From positions 6,212,825-6,276,824 of the forward strand of contig NC_066513.1 in the NCBI RefSeq assembly GCF_024679095.1: a DNA stretch of 64,000 bases. The letters run 5' to 3'. The DNA is from Eriocheir sinensis. Taxonomy: Eukaryota; Arthropoda; Malacostraca; Decapoda; Varunidae. The number at the start of each line of letters is the position of its first letter. The stretch's first letter is position 1. Below, piece after piece: positions 52,462-64,000 of the stretch. The notes beneath the pieces are model-generated. The model ran no database searches. It had not been told where the DNA came from and saw only the letters and a list, made by a program, of their open reading frames with translations. Both the position numbers and the translations under genes were made by a program.

Positions 52462-52789
52462 CATCAACTGCTTCGGTATACCGTTTATATCAGGTGGAGG
52501 TGATGCCTCGCGTTGCTAGGGACGCGTTTCTAGGGGCCTACTGCGCATGCGCAGATCTGCGACCCCGGCTCCAGAGGGGGGTTTAGGGCAGTCGACTTGA
52601 TTTCACTGGCTTTTCTTGACTAAGTCCCCCAAGTCTAGATATTCATGCATGCACCTCTAGCTCCCTGCACCTCTTATACACCTCCTGACATCAACTGTAG
52701 TGTTCTCACGGTACTCCGTAGCAGGATAAGCAACAAAATTCAGGAGAACTTCAGCCAGTTGTTGTTGTCTTAGCGCCAGCGCCCTCTAC
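52462..52789. other. No gene recognised
   Basis: Mixed sequence with a GCGCATGCGC palindrome near 52543-52552. No domains or shared repeats were noticed. Confidence 0.5.
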
Positions 52790-53011
52790 CACACACACGC
52801 ACGCGCACACGCATACACACACGCACATGCACACGCATACACACACACAAAAAAAAAATCATTGAAGAATTATTATGATACCGAAAATAAAATGAAAAAT
52901 CGTCTTTGAACGTAAGACTCGATAAATTATGTAAGTTTTTGCTAGGTGTATTGTATCATTATCTTCTTATTTCTCATTTCTTAACTTGTTTCTTCTTATT
53001 TCTTTCCTCAA

Positions 53012-53012
<1 letters not shown>

Positions 53013-53098
<86 letters not shown>
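53013..53098. repeat. (TA)n microsatellite in the left arm
   Basis: About 80 bp of TA with a GTA interruption, counterpart of the longer tract at 62529-62639. Confidence 0.95.
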
Positions 53099-54127
53099 TT
53101 TTTTTACTCCGGTTATTTGGTGCCATCTGACCCTAAACACTGCAGCATCGTCTTTTTTTTCTGATTTTGCATTAATTAATCTCTTATATCTCATTTCTTA
53201 ACTTCTTTCTTCTTATTTCTTTTCTCAACTTACATTTCTTTATATTTTCTGCCTGCCCTTCGGTGCCATATGACCTTAGACGTTCCCGCATCGAGTTTAC
53301 CTTTTTCCCTAGATCAAGATAGCGCTCAAAACGAAGGCAACCCAGAAATACCTCAGTGAGCCAGCGAAGGGAAGGGAGAGAGAGCGATGTGAGAGGGAAA
53401 GTGGTACGGAAGAGACGGGGGAAAAGGCATAAAGTGAAAAAGGATCATGTGTGTGTGTGTGTGTGTGGGTGGGTGGGTGGGTGCGTGTGTGTGTGTGGGT
53501 GTGGGTGTGGGTGTGTGTGTTCCATTCCCCTCTGATTCTTGAGAAATCTGCGGTAAGCTCTGGAAAAAAAAGACAGGACCAAGGGGGTGTTCTAATTTCT
53601 CGGTTGTCTGTCTCTTTCAAACATGGTAAGGTTGTATTCAGTGTAATTTTCCGTCTTCGATGTGTTGAGTTTCACTGCATTGTTTTTTTGCTATATGACA
53701 TTACTTGATTATTTTTATATTCGTTTTTTTTATTATTATTTCTCGGATGTCTATGTCTCTGTCAAGCATGGTAAGGTTGTATTCATTGTAATTCTCCGTT
53801 TTTTTATTACAGTGCGTTTCGTTGTATTTATTTCTGTATTTGTCATTTTTAATTTCTTTTTCCACTTGTTTGTTTTTCTTATTTGCTGTTCGTCTACTTT
53901 TTCAAGTTTATTACGATGTGTTTATTTATTTGTTTTGTCTATGTCTCTTCAAGCTTGCTATTTACGTCACCAGCGAAAGGTATTAAAGATGAAAGTTTAA
54001 AAGACACTCATGTAACGCTAGAGGTAATATTATAATTTAATCTTTATTTTTATTTTTATTTTGGGGTCACGAATTATCATTATATATATTATGTTATCGC
54101 CTAAATGTATATTATTGTTACGGCCCC

Positions 54128-54128
<1 letters not shown>

Positions 54129-54182
<54 letters not shown>

Positions 54183-54253
54183 GCAATTCCTCCTCCTTCT
54201 AGTTACTACTACCATTCCTGCTACTTCTATTACTGTTGCTGCAACTACTACTG

Positions 54254-54287
<34 letters not shown>

Positions 54288-54305
54288 GACTACTACTACT
54301 ACTAC
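54129..54305. repeat. Trinucleotide (ACT)n arrays, left arm
   Basis: Two blocks of ACT/CTA repeats with variant CCT and GTT units between them. The counterparts in the right arm (about 59310-59495) have different block lengths. Frames such as poly-Thr or poly-Ser through them are artefacts. Confidence 0.9.
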
Positions 54306-54562
54306 TGATACTGATACTTCTTATACTTCTACTACGACTAAGGCTGCGGTTCCATATAAAAGTACTACCACTACCACCAACACCATCACCACCACCAGCA
54401 CCCTTATCAACAGGCCGTCTATATCCCCCCAGGTGTTCACCTCCCGGCAATACCTCCAATCATTGCCTTCGGATCGCCAGGTAATATACTACAGCCCGCG
54501 CCGCGTACCCTCACACGCGCCACCCCTTACTCCTGATGTCAATAAGAGCACGTTTTATATAT

Positions 54563-55645
54563 AGAAGGAAGTCATACTGAAAGAACTCACACTGCTTTGA
54601 ATATAGAACGAACTTACATTAGCTGAACTCACACTGTTTTGTATATAGAATGAACTTACATTAGCTGAACTCACACTGTTTTGTATATAGAATGAACTTA
54701 CATTAGCTGAACTCACACTGTTTTGTATATAGAATGAACTTACATTAGCTGAACTCACACTGTTTTGTATATAGAATGAACTTACATTAGCTGAACTCAC
54801 ACTGTTTTGTATATAGAATGAACTTACATTAGCTGAACTCACACTGTTTTGTATATAGAATGAACTTACATTAGCTGAACTCACACTATTTTCAATATAG
54901 AACGAGCTTACATTAGGTGAACTCACACTGTTTTGTATATAAAACGAACTTACATTAGCTGAACTCACACTGTTTTGAATATAGAACGAACTTACATTAG
55001 CTGAACCCACACTGTTTTGTATATAGAACGAACTTACATTAGCTGAACTCACACTGTTTTGAATATAGAACGAACTTACATTAGCTGAACCCACACTGTT
55101 TTGTATATAGAACGAACTTACATTAGCTGAACTCACACTGTTTTGAATATAGAACGAACTTACATTAGCTGAACCCACACTGGTTTGTATATAGAACGAA
55201 CTTACATTAGCTGAACTCACACTGTTTTGTATATAGAACGAACTTACATTATCTGAACTCACACTGTTTTGTATATAGAACGAACTTACATTAGCTGAAC
55301 TCACACTGTTTTGTATATAGAACGAACTTACATGAGCTGAACTCACACTGTTTTGTATATAGAACGAACTTACATTAGCTGAACTCACACTGTTTTGAAT
55401 ATAGAACGAACTTACATTAGCTGAACCCACACTGCTTTGCATATAGAACGAACTTACATTAGCTGAACTCACACTGTTTTGATTATAGAACGAACTTACA
55501 TTAGCTGAACTCACACTGTTTTGTATAAAGAACGAACTTACATTAGCTGAACTCACACTGTTTTGAATATAGAACGAACTTACATTAGCTGAACTCACAC
55601 TGTTTTGAATATAGAACGAACTTACATTAGCTGAACCAACACTCC
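54563..55645 (-). repeat. 42-bp tandem array, left arm (about 25 units)
   Basis: Unit core on the minus strand: GTTCAGCTAATGTAAGTTCG TTCTATATACAAAACAGTGTGA (split for length), 42 bp. Because 42 is a multiple of three, a 347-codon frame of SSANVSSFYIQNSV-type repeats stays open. Units vary by single bases; an A-rich variant with IENSV is unit 17 of 24 here. The array has no spacers, so it is not CRISPR. Whether it is translated is unknown. Confidence 0.95.
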
Positions 55646-55719
55646 TGGAAGAAGTTAAAATTTTCTAAAGGCTACGATAAAATCAATATGACCGATGAAG
55701 ATACGGCACGTCACAATGA

Positions 55720-56297
55720 ACAAACTCACAGTCTTCTCTGTAAATACGGGTTTTAAAAGGTAAAGGAGTAAAACATCATGACCATGAAAAATCAGGAAAC
55801 AATTACATTGAAGCTTATTGTAATAGATGCAACCTTCAAATGAAAAATCACAAATTGCAGCTCACTCTTATTGCACATAATGCGGATTACGACATGTCGT
55901 TAATCCCGCGTGAATTAACGCTACCTGACTTGAAAATCAAACTAAGACCAAAACATTCAGTTCACAAATACCGTGAAGTCATCATAAATGATTTGAGATT
56001 TATTGACTCGTATGTCTTTATGTCTGGTTCACTCGTGGCTTTAGCGAACCAATTCATCAGCAATGGGAACGAACCCATATACACATAACAGATGTTGAAA
56101 GATGTGCCAGCACCTGCGTTACCATTTGTGATCAAGGGAAAGCAGGTTTTTTGTTATGACTATATGGATTCGATGGAACGACTTTCTGAAACACGTCTTC
56201 CATCCCGCGAAGATTTTTTCAATTCGCTTCAAGAAGCAGAACTTTCCGAAAGTGATTATAAATATGCTCAGAATGTTTGGAAAGTAGCTGGGTGTCA
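55720..56297 (+). pseudogene. Duplicate of the polymerase N-terminal region (left arm copy)
   Basis: Encodes HKLQLTLIAHNADYDMSLIP and DYMDSMERLSETRLPS, the same exonuclease segment as 57380-57960 but on the + strand, ending at GGGTGTCA, where the arm stops. It can only be a partial gene. Confidence 0.9.
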
Positions 56298-57379
56298 CAA
56301 TACACTAGTTTCGCCCGATCCCCGTAATGAGCCTTCATGATATTGTAAAAGAAATCATATAGTCGCAGCTTGGACAGCTCTAGGATGTAGTAGCCAATGT
56401 AGCTTGTACAACTACATGACCATCATTGAGGACTTTGGACCAGCTTCAAAAACTTTTCGCGGTTGGTGACAATATCTATGTCTTCACCATATTTGGCCGC
56501 GTTCATCAGGAATCGACCAAAAATGCTGTTTGAAATACACTTGATTGCAGTTTTCTTGATAGGGCAAGTAGCACTTTTGCGGGCTTCTATGTTATCCTGA
56601 ATGAAGTCCGCAAGTAAGTGCTTTTGCTTAAACATATAAATAGCATGCCCTTTTTAACAACCTGGCCTAGTTGAATAAGAAGTTTAAGGAGGGACAGAGC
56701 AAACAGCATTTTCTCCTGAGCAGCATGTGTTCCAATCAGTTTTATGTTCTTACACGGTACTGGACGGTTTTCTTCTTCATACCATTCGTGTGCGGCTGAC
56801 GATATATCTCTATTGATGATATTGTGTCTTCTGATGGTCAGTGGGAGGTCATCCGTTTTCTCAATGACTTCACGTGAGACAGCCTCAGTATCGCACATAA
56901 TGAGGTATCCAATATCGCCATCGGTTGCTTGATTGACCTAGCCCCCCCCGCTCAAAAAACTGCATTTCTGTCTCATCTAGTTTTCTCATATCTCCACATG
57001 GTAACTTATCTTGCATTACAGTGGGATAAAGACTGTTGAAGTCAAGATATGAAAGGAAAGTGTTTCGATCATGTTTTGGATTAAACTGAGGGTTCGTGTA
57101 GAATAGATGTTATTGGTGCGTACAAAACGACGCACAACACTTGTGTAGCTCCCACTTACATTTGTTTGAATGCAATGATATATGTCTGGGCTACTAAGCA
57201 TCTCTAATTCCTGCTGTGTTTTTAACAGAAAAGAGTCATAGGCAAATCCCTACAGGCTAACATAATTTACAATATCCAACCTCCACTGGGTTTTCAAAAT
57301 ACCTCATCACTCTAGGAAGACATCACATAGAAAGCCAACATCCACTTTTACATAAAGCAACAAATAGTCCTTCAGGCTC
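56298..57379. other. Fold-back spacer
   Basis: 1082 bp of single-copy sequence between the two arms, wholly occupied by the polymerase middle section (motifs A and B). Confidence 0.9.
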
Positions 57380-57960
57380 TGACACCCAGCTACTTTCCAA
57401 ACATTCTGAGTATGTTTATAATCACTTTCGGAAAGTTCTGTTTCTTGAAGCGAATTGAAAAAATCTTCGCGGGATGGAAGACGTGTTTCAGAAAGTCGTT
57501 CCATCGAATCCATATAGTCATAACAAAAAACCTGCTTTCCCTTGATCAATAATGGTAACGCAGGTGCTGGCACATCTTTCAACATCTGTTATGTGTATAT
57601 GGGTTCGTTCCCATTGCTGATGAACTGGTTCGCTAAAGCCGCGAGTGAACCAGACATAAAGACATACGAGTCAATAAATCTCAAATCATTTATGATGACT
57701 TCATGGTATTTGTGAACCGAATGTTTTGGTCTTAGTTTGATTTTCAAGTCAGGTAACATTAATTCACGCGGGATTAACGACATGTCGTAATCCGCATTAT
57801 GTGCAATAAGAGTGAGCTGCAATTTGTGATTTTTCATTTGAAGGTTGCATCTATTACAATAAGCCCCTATGTAATTGTTTCCTGATTTTTCATGGTCATG
57901 ATGTTTTACTCCTTTACCTTTTAAAACCCGCATTTACAGAGAAGACAGTGAGTTTGTTCA
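56298..57960 (-). pseudogene. polB: Polinton/Maverick-type family B DNA polymerase, broken
   Basis: Minus strand from 57960: a treble-clef-like zinc motif (CLLC, then VKHHDHEKSGNNYIGAYCN), the 3'-5' exonuclease motif AHNADYDMSLIP, and DYMDSMERLSETRLPS with the LLLYVKVDVGFLCDVF exo III-like segment. Polymerase motif A, YLDFNSLYPT, is near 57022-57050, and motif B, KCISNSIFGRF, near 56510-56545. It ends at motif C, where LVYCDT is cut by the fold-back junction at 56297. Protein-primed polymerases of this type replicate Polintons and related viruses. Several frameshifts and stops (for example near 57245, 56945 and 56640) break the frame. No capsid, integrase or ATPase genes of a Polinton were seen. 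Confidence 0.88.
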
Positions 57961-58033
57961 TTGTGACGTGCCGTATCTTCATCGGTCATATTGATTTTAT
58001 CGTAGCCTTTAGAAAATTTTAACTTCTTCCAGG

Positions 58034-59078
58034 AGTGTGGGTTCAGCTAATGTAAGTTCGTTCTATATTCAAAACAGTGTGAGTTCAGCTAATGTAAGTT
58101 CGTTCTATATTCAAAACAGTATGAGTTCAGCTAATGTAAGTTCGTTCTTTATACAAAACAGTGTGAGTTCAGCTCATGTAAGTTCGTTCTATAATCAAAA
58201 CAGTGTGAGTTCAGCTAATGTAAGTTCGTTCTATATTCAAAACAGTGTGGGTTCAGCTAATGTAAGTTCGATCTATATTCAAAACAGTGTGAGTTCAGCT
58301 AATGAAAGTTCGTTCTATATACAAAACAGTGTGAGTTCATCTAATGTAAGTTCGTTCTATAATCAAAACAGTGTGAGTTCAGCTAATGTAAGTTCGTTCT
58401 ATATTCAAAACAGTGTGGGTTCAGCTAATGTAAGTTCGTTCTATATTCAAAACAGTGTGAGTTCAGCTAATGTAAGTTCGTTCTATATACAAAACAGTGT
58501 GAGTTCAACTAATGTAAGTTCGTTCTATATACAAAACAGTGTGAGTTCAGCTAATGTAAGTTCGTTCTATATACAAAACAGTGTGAGTTCAGCTAATGTA
58601 AGTTCGTTCTATAATCAAAACAGTGTGAGTTCAGCTAATGTAAGTTCGTTCTATATACAAAACAGTGTGAGTTCAGCTAATGTAAGTTCGTTCTATATAC
58701 AAATCAGTGTGGGTTCAGCTAATGTAAGTTCGTTCTATATTCAAAACAGTGTGAGTTCAGCTAATGTAAGTTCGTTCTATATACAAAACAGTGTGGGTTC
58801 ATCTAATGTAAGCTCGTTCTATATTGAAAATAGTGTGAGTTCAGCTAATGTAAGTTCATTCTATATACAAAACAGTGTGAGTTCAGCTAATGTAAGTTCA
58901 TTCTATATACAAAACAGTGTGAGTTCAGCTAATGTAAGTTCATTCTATATACAAAACAGTGTGAGTTCAGCTAATGTAAGTTCATTCTATATACAAAACA
59001 GTGTGAGTTCAGCTAATGTAAGTTCGTTCTATATTCAAAGCAGTGTGAGTTCTTTCAGTATGACTTCCTTCTATATAT
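58034..59078 (+). repeat. 42-bp tandem array, right arm (about 25 units)
   Basis: Same 42-bp unit as the left array, open for 347 codons. The IENSV variant unit is number 19 of 24 here but number 17 in the left array, with fewer identical units after it, so the arrays have changed independently while keeping equal total length. Confidence 0.95.
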
Positions 59079-59309
59079 AAAACGTGCTCTTATTGACATC
59101 AGGAATAAGGGGTGGCGCGTGTGAGGGTACGCGGCGCGGGCTGTAGTATATTACCTGGCGATCCGAAGGCAATGATTGGAGGTATTGCCGGGAGGTGAAC
59201 ACCTGGGGGGATATAGACGGCCTGTTGATAAGGGTGCTGGTGGTGGTGATGGTGTTGGTGGTAGTGGTAGTACTTTTATATGGAACCGCAGCCTTAGTCG
59301 TAGTAGAAG

Positions 59310-59495
59310 TATAAGAAGTATCAGTATCAGTAGTAGTAGTAGTAGTAGTAGTAATAGTCGTAGTAGTAGTAGTAGTTGTAGTAGTAGCAGTAGTAGTAGC
59401 AGCAACATTAATAGAAGTAGCAGGAATGGTAGTAGTAACTAGAAGGAGGAGGAATTGCAGTAGTAGTAGTAGTAGTAGTAGTAGTAGTTGTAGCA
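59310..59495. repeat. Trinucleotide (AGT)n arrays, right arm
   Basis: Counterpart of 54129-54305, with different block lengths and added AGC/GTT variants. Confidence 0.9.
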
Positions 59496-60238
59496 GGGGC
59501 CGTAACAATAATATACATTTAGCCGATAACATAATATATATAATGATAATTCGAGACCCCAAAATAAAAATAAAAATAAAGGTTAAATTATAATATTACC
59601 TCTAGCGTTACATGAGTGTCTTTTAAACTTTCATCTTTAATACCTCTCGCTGGTGACGTAGATAGCAAGCTTGAAGAGACATAGACAAAACAAATAAATA
59701 AACACGTCGTAATAAGCTTGAAAAAGTAGACGAACAGCAAATAAGAAAAACAAACAAGTGGAAAAAGAAATAAAAAATTACATATACAGAAATAAATACA
59801 ACGAAACGCACTGTAATAAAAAACGGAAAATTACAATGAATACAACCTTACCATGCTTGACAGAGACATAGACATCCGAGAAATAATAATAAAAAAACGA
59901 ATATAAAAATAATCAAGTAATGTCATATAGCAAAAAAATAATGCAGTGAAACTCAACACATCGAAGACGGAAAATTACACTGAATACAACCTTACCATGT
60001 TTGAAAGAGACAGACAACCGAGAAATTAGAAGACCCCCTTGGTCCTGTCTTTTTTTTCCAGAGCTTACCGCAGATTTCTCAAGAATCAGAGGGGAATGGA
60101 ACACACACACCCACACACACACACACACACACGTACACACACACAGGCACACACACACCCACACCCACACACACACATGATCCTTTTTCACTTTATGCCT
60201 TTTCCACCTTCTCTTCCGTACCACTTTCCCTCTCACAT

Positions 60239-62242
60239 TGTTTTACATTGTTTTACAGGTTAAAGAAAGAACAAAGCACGCCCGAAAACATTAGACTTTA
60301 TAATGATGCCAGGCGACGAGTAAAAAGACTAGTAGGTCAGGCAAAGCGTAGATACGAAGAAAATATTGCAGCCAACTGTAAAAATAATCCGAAATCTTTC
60401 TTCAGTTACATAAACAACAGAAAGGCGATCAAAAGTGGTATTGGACCTTTAACAAACAGCGACGGTGCACTAGTGACTGACAGCCAACACATTGCAAACC
60501 TCTTAAACAATTACTTTTCCTCGGTGTTTAATACTAACAGTCTTCCTCTCGCTACCACCAACACCAGTACTATTGTAAATCTCGAGCATGCATTGCCTAA
60601 TTTTGAAATAACAACCGATGAAGTCCTTAAAGCTCTCCATTCACTTAAAACAAATAAAAGTCCTGGACCTGACAAAGTATATCCAACTCTGCTGAAAGAA
60701 ACAAAGAGCGAAATACTCTCCTCCCTCACAACCGTATTCAATATGTCCTTGCGACAAGGCATCGTCCCTTCAGATTGGAAAAAGGCTAACGTGACACCGA
60801 TTTTCAAGAAAGGAGACATAAAAGTACCAGGTAATTACAGGCCCATTAGTCTAACTTCGGTTGTAGGTAAGCTACTTGAGGGCATAATTAGAGACAAAAT
60901 TGTGAATTACCTTGAAAGCCACTCATTGATTGGGGACTCACAACATGGCTTCCGAAACAAAAGATCCTGCCTATCAAACCTATTAACCTTTTATAACGAC
61001 CTCTTCACTGTTTATGACGTAACCAAATCACTGGACGTAGTCTATCTTGATTTCCAGAAAGCGTTTGATAAAGTCCCGCATCATAAATTACTTTACAAAT
61101 TAAAGCAAATAGGTATTGACGGTCAAGTAAACCAATGGATCGCGAATTGGTTGAGCAACAGACAACAAAGAGTAGTGATCGACGGATTTAACTCAGAGGC
61201 GCCTGTCACTAGTGGCGTCCCTCAGGGCTCGGTCCTGGCCCAGTGTTCTTCATTATTTACATCAACGACGTGGATGTTGGACTCAATAACCGCATTAGTA
61301 AATTTGCAGACGACACAAAGATTGGCAACTCGGTTCTCACTGACGAAGACAGGCAAAGCCTCCAAGAGGATTTGCACAAAATTTCAGCTTGGTCGGATAG
61401 ATGGGAGATGCCCTTTAACGTAGACAAGTGCCAGGTCCTTCAAGTTGGAACGAGGAATAAGAAGTTCGAATACGAAATGCGCGGCGTTAAACTCAAAAGC
61501 GTTCAATGCGTCAAAGACTTGGGGGTCAAAATCGCGTCAAACCTCAAATTCTCACAGCAATGCATCGATGCAGCAAATAAAGCGAACAGAATGTTGGGCT
61601 TCATTAAAAGAAACTTTGTATTCAAGAATAAAGATGTAATACTCCCGCTCTACAACAGTTTAGTCAGACCCCACTTGGAATATGCGGTACAGTTTGGTCT
61701 CCCCACCATGCAAAGGATATTGCTAAATTAGAAGGTGTTCAGCGTCGGGCAACGAAAATGATCCCTTCCTTGGGCAACAAATCCTACGAAGAAAGGCTTT
61801 CTACCCTTAACATGTTCTCTCTTGAGAAACGTCGCCTATGAGGAAAACTGATCGAATGTTTTAAAATACTTAATGGTTTCACGAATGTAGACAGATCAAC
61901 ATTGTTTATGATCGATGACACTTTGCGCACGAGGAACAATGGCGTAAAACTCAGATGTAGACAAGTAAATTCAGACTGCACCAAATTTTTCTTCACCAAC
62001 GTTGTAGTGCGAGAATGGAATAAGCTTCCACCGTCAGTGGTCCAGTGTAACACGATTGACTCCTTCAAAAATAAGCTCGACCGTCACTTCCTTCAACTTA
62101 ATATCAACTAGAGTAGAAATGCAACGTTTTGGAGTCTTCTGATTAATGTAAAATCACTTAGGTTTAAGGACAGACCACCAAGTCTGGACCATGGGGTCTG
62201 TGTGGTCTGATTTTCTATGTAAATCTATGTCTATGTAAATCT
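60239..62242 (+). mobile_element. CR1-type LINE family 2, copy E (5' truncated), in the right arm
   Basis: Begins TTTTACATTGTTTTACAGG (a 10-bp repeat of TTGTTTTACA at the junction) and ends with TATGTAAATC repeats. The arm reads CCCTCTCACAT before and CCCTTCCCTTCGC after. About ten bases (CGCTCTCTCT) of the arm sequence seen at 53379-53390 are missing, so target bases were deleted rather than duplicated. Confidence 0.92.
60248..62110 (+). pseudogene. CR1-type family 2 RT, copy E
   Basis: 391 codons are open from 60248: FFSYINNRKAIKSGIG, SPGPDKVYPTLLKE, ANVTPIFKKGDIKVPGNYRP, HGFRNKRSCLSNL and YLDFQKAFDKVPHHK. A one-base loss in GSVLG near 61228 shifts the palm end into the next frame (IYINDVDVG, then FADDTKIGNS near 61300). 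Thumb LVRPHLEYAVQF follows, with another shift near 61690 and a stop near 61840. The RT catalytic residues are all present. It shares most bases with copy D but lacks D's stops at 35084 and 35158. Confidence 0.9.
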
Positions 62243-62641
<399 letters not shown>

Positions 62642-62793
62642 TTGAGGAAAGAAATAAGAAGAAACAAGTTAAGAAATGAGAAATAAGAAGATAATGATAC
62701 AATACACCTTGCAAAAACTTACATAATTTATCGAGTCTTACGTTCAATGGCGATTTTTTATTTTATTTTCGGTATCATAATAATTCTTCATTG

Positions 62794-62829
<36 letters not shown>

Positions 62830-62832
<3 letters not shown>

Positions 62833-63149
62833 ATAATAATAATAATAAACGGTTTATTTCATGAAGTACCAGGCAGCCCTAGAGCTGAAAATATACATCA
62901 ATGGAAGATGAAATGAAATGAATGAGACAAATGAACAAAGTAGTATGATCGAAAATAAAAAGGAAAATAGAAATAACAATAATAGCAATAATCATAGTAA
63001 AGATAATAATAATAATCACGATAATAATAATGATAATAATAATAGTAATCATAATAATAATAATAATAATCATAATAACAACAACAATAAGTCCTAATGA
63101 AAAATATTTACAAAACATACAAATTGTGCTGTTCTTAGTTTGCATTGTT
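62830..63149. repeat. AT-rich (TAA)n-type low-complexity region
   Basis: (TAA)n at 62828-62850 and mixed AATAAT/ATCATAAT repeats at 62975-63095. The intervening sequence has no recognised gene. The TAA tracts may mark the tail of a retroelement. Confidence 0.7.
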
Positions 63150-64000
63150 GATATATTTGACCATCACGGGCACTGCGCTGTTCTTATAGCGGTCAGTCCG
63201 TGCCCGTATCGGGGCAATAATGTTGTGGTGTCGCACTGATTGCTGAGGGCGGTTCACTGCGGGTGGGAGGATGTGTCTGTGTCTGGGCTGGTTGAGAAGC
63301 TTGGTTGCGAACCGGTGTAGTAGGGTCTCGTGACGGTGTTGTAGGCTGGTGAGATGGAGGAGTCGAGGGCGTCCTGATAGCTGGTGTAGTGAGGGCCCAG
63401 GATGATTTTGCAGGCTCGCTTCTGGACGCGTTCAAGTTGGCGGCGCTGCGTGATGTTGATGGAGGAAGACCACGCTGGGGACGCGTATGTCAGTTTGGGG
63501 AGGATGAACGAGGAGTACACGCTCGCCAGCGCACACTCAGGGGCCCCCAGCGTTTTGAGTCTCCTCAGCAGGTACAGTTTATAGGTGGCAGATCTGGTGA
63601 GCTGGGAGACGTGCTCCTTCCATGTGAGTTTGTTGTCCAGGGTGACTCCAAGTAGTTTTGCTGATGGAACTACCCGGAGGGGTCGTTGATGGACACCACA
63701 GGGGGGCAACAGGGGCAGAGGAGGTGTTGATGTGTAGGAGTGTAGTTTTGGTGTCGTTGATGGTGACCATGTTTTGTGTTGTCCATGTGTGTAGGTTGTG
63801 TAGTGTTTCCTGGAGGTGGAATAATCTGCTGCTGTTGTCAACTGTTACTCCCACTGTGGTGTCGTCCACGTACTTCCAGCGGTGGGGTGTGGGTCAGGGC
63901 GTCATTAATTAGGATAAGGAAGCACAAAGGGCCCATTTTGGACCCCTGAGGTACCCTGCAAGTAAGGTGTAGAGGAGGAGGCCACTCCTGAAATCTCACC
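63150..64000 (-). pseudogene. LINE RT palm and thumb, runs off the window end
   Basis: Minus strand from the window edge: CRVPQGSKMGPLCFLILIND near 63905-63960, the catalytic YVDDTTVGV near 63860 after a one-base frameshift (about 63880), then MVTINDTKTTLLHI. The thumb follows with LLGVTLDNKLTWKEHVSQL, LPKLTYASPAWSSSINITQR and LERVQKRACKIILG. The tail TLLPRYGHGL lies near 63190-63215. A further frameshift near 63660 separates palm and thumb. The 5' part lies beyond the window. The family is LINE, clade not assigned. Confidence 0.85.

Larger units (their letters stand above)
52790..56297. repeat. Left arm of a 10-kb fold-back
   Basis: About 3.45 kb that recurs inverted at 57380-62829. Order from the outside: CA-rich tract, TA array, degenerate direct repeats (YTTATTTCTTTYCTCAACTTA at 52996 and 53210; GGTGCCATMTGACC at 53120 and 53260), GT-rich tract (53448-53520), ACTAC trinucleotide arrays (54129-54182, 54241-54305), the 42-bp array, and the start of a DNA polymerase gene. 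The inner boundary GGGTGTCA is at 56297. Confidence 0.93.

Noticed and set aside
54105..54560. Poly-Thr, poly-Ser or poly-Leu proteins
   Set aside because: Open only because of trinucleotide repeats; no domain and no supporting context.
54563..55645. CRISPR-like array (regular repeats of fixed length)
   Set aside because: Units are contiguous 42-bp tandem copies with no unique spacers, and the genome is eukaryotic.
55720..57960. Complete Polinton/Maverick element
   Set aside because: Only polymerase sequence was found, itself broken; integrase, ATPase, protease and capsid genes were not seen.

Overview
This window looks like nuclear DNA of an arthropod. It holds many decayed non-LTR retrotransposons, tRNA-derived SINEs, MITE-like DNA elements and long dinucleotide and trinucleotide microsatellites, with almost no host coding sequence. 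From memory of repeat families a decapod crustacean (crab, shrimp or crayfish) is the best guess, but the sequence does not prove it. There are no bacterial operons, CRISPR arrays or stable RNA genes; the tRNA-like sequences are SINE heads.

Host gene: two short + strand exons (8607-8756 and 30388-30523) join in phase to give a C2H2 zinc-finger segment. The 21.6-kb intron between them holds a near-complete Ty3/Gypsy element (8881-14731, CsRn1/Kabuki-like, 4-bp TSD, almost identical LTRs), a pair of esterase-carrying CR1-type LINEs nested in opposite orientations (15744-26904), several SINEs, and Tigger-, piggyBac- and Harbinger-like fragments.

1-7800: LINE fragments, two SINE families and Tigger-like pieces. 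The first LINE has a (TA)n microsatellite grown inside the codons of its palm domain. 31000-38366: a jockey/CR1-type LINE interrupted by two piggyBac-like MITE copies and a second CR1 family. 38367-40380: an endonuclease-RT LINE split by a SINE. 40430-40672: a G-tract/C-tract block. 40938-46365: an I-clade LINE with ORF1 zinc knuckles, endonuclease, RT and RNase H. 47140-50270: a further endonuclease-RT LINE. 50921-52309: an open 462-codon reading frame with XPG/FEN-like acidic motifs and a cysteine-rich CXC-like tail, abutting an inverted partial copy of itself.

52790-62829 is the most unusual part: a roughly 10-kb fold-back with about 3.4-kb inverted arms around a 1.08-kb spacer. The spacer and inner right arm encode a broken Polinton/Maverick-type family B DNA polymerase. 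The inversion junction falls inside the polymerase's catalytic motif C. Each arm carries a 25-unit array of a 42-bp repeat, plus TA and trinucleotide arrays. The right arm alone received a 2.0-kb CR1-type insertion. The window ends inside another LINE (63150-64000).

Most LINE and LTR reading frames are broken by single-base indels and isolated stops, so nearly all are annotated as pseudogenes. Since even the Gypsy element with almost identical LTRs has such indels, assembly errors in homopolymers should be kept in mind.
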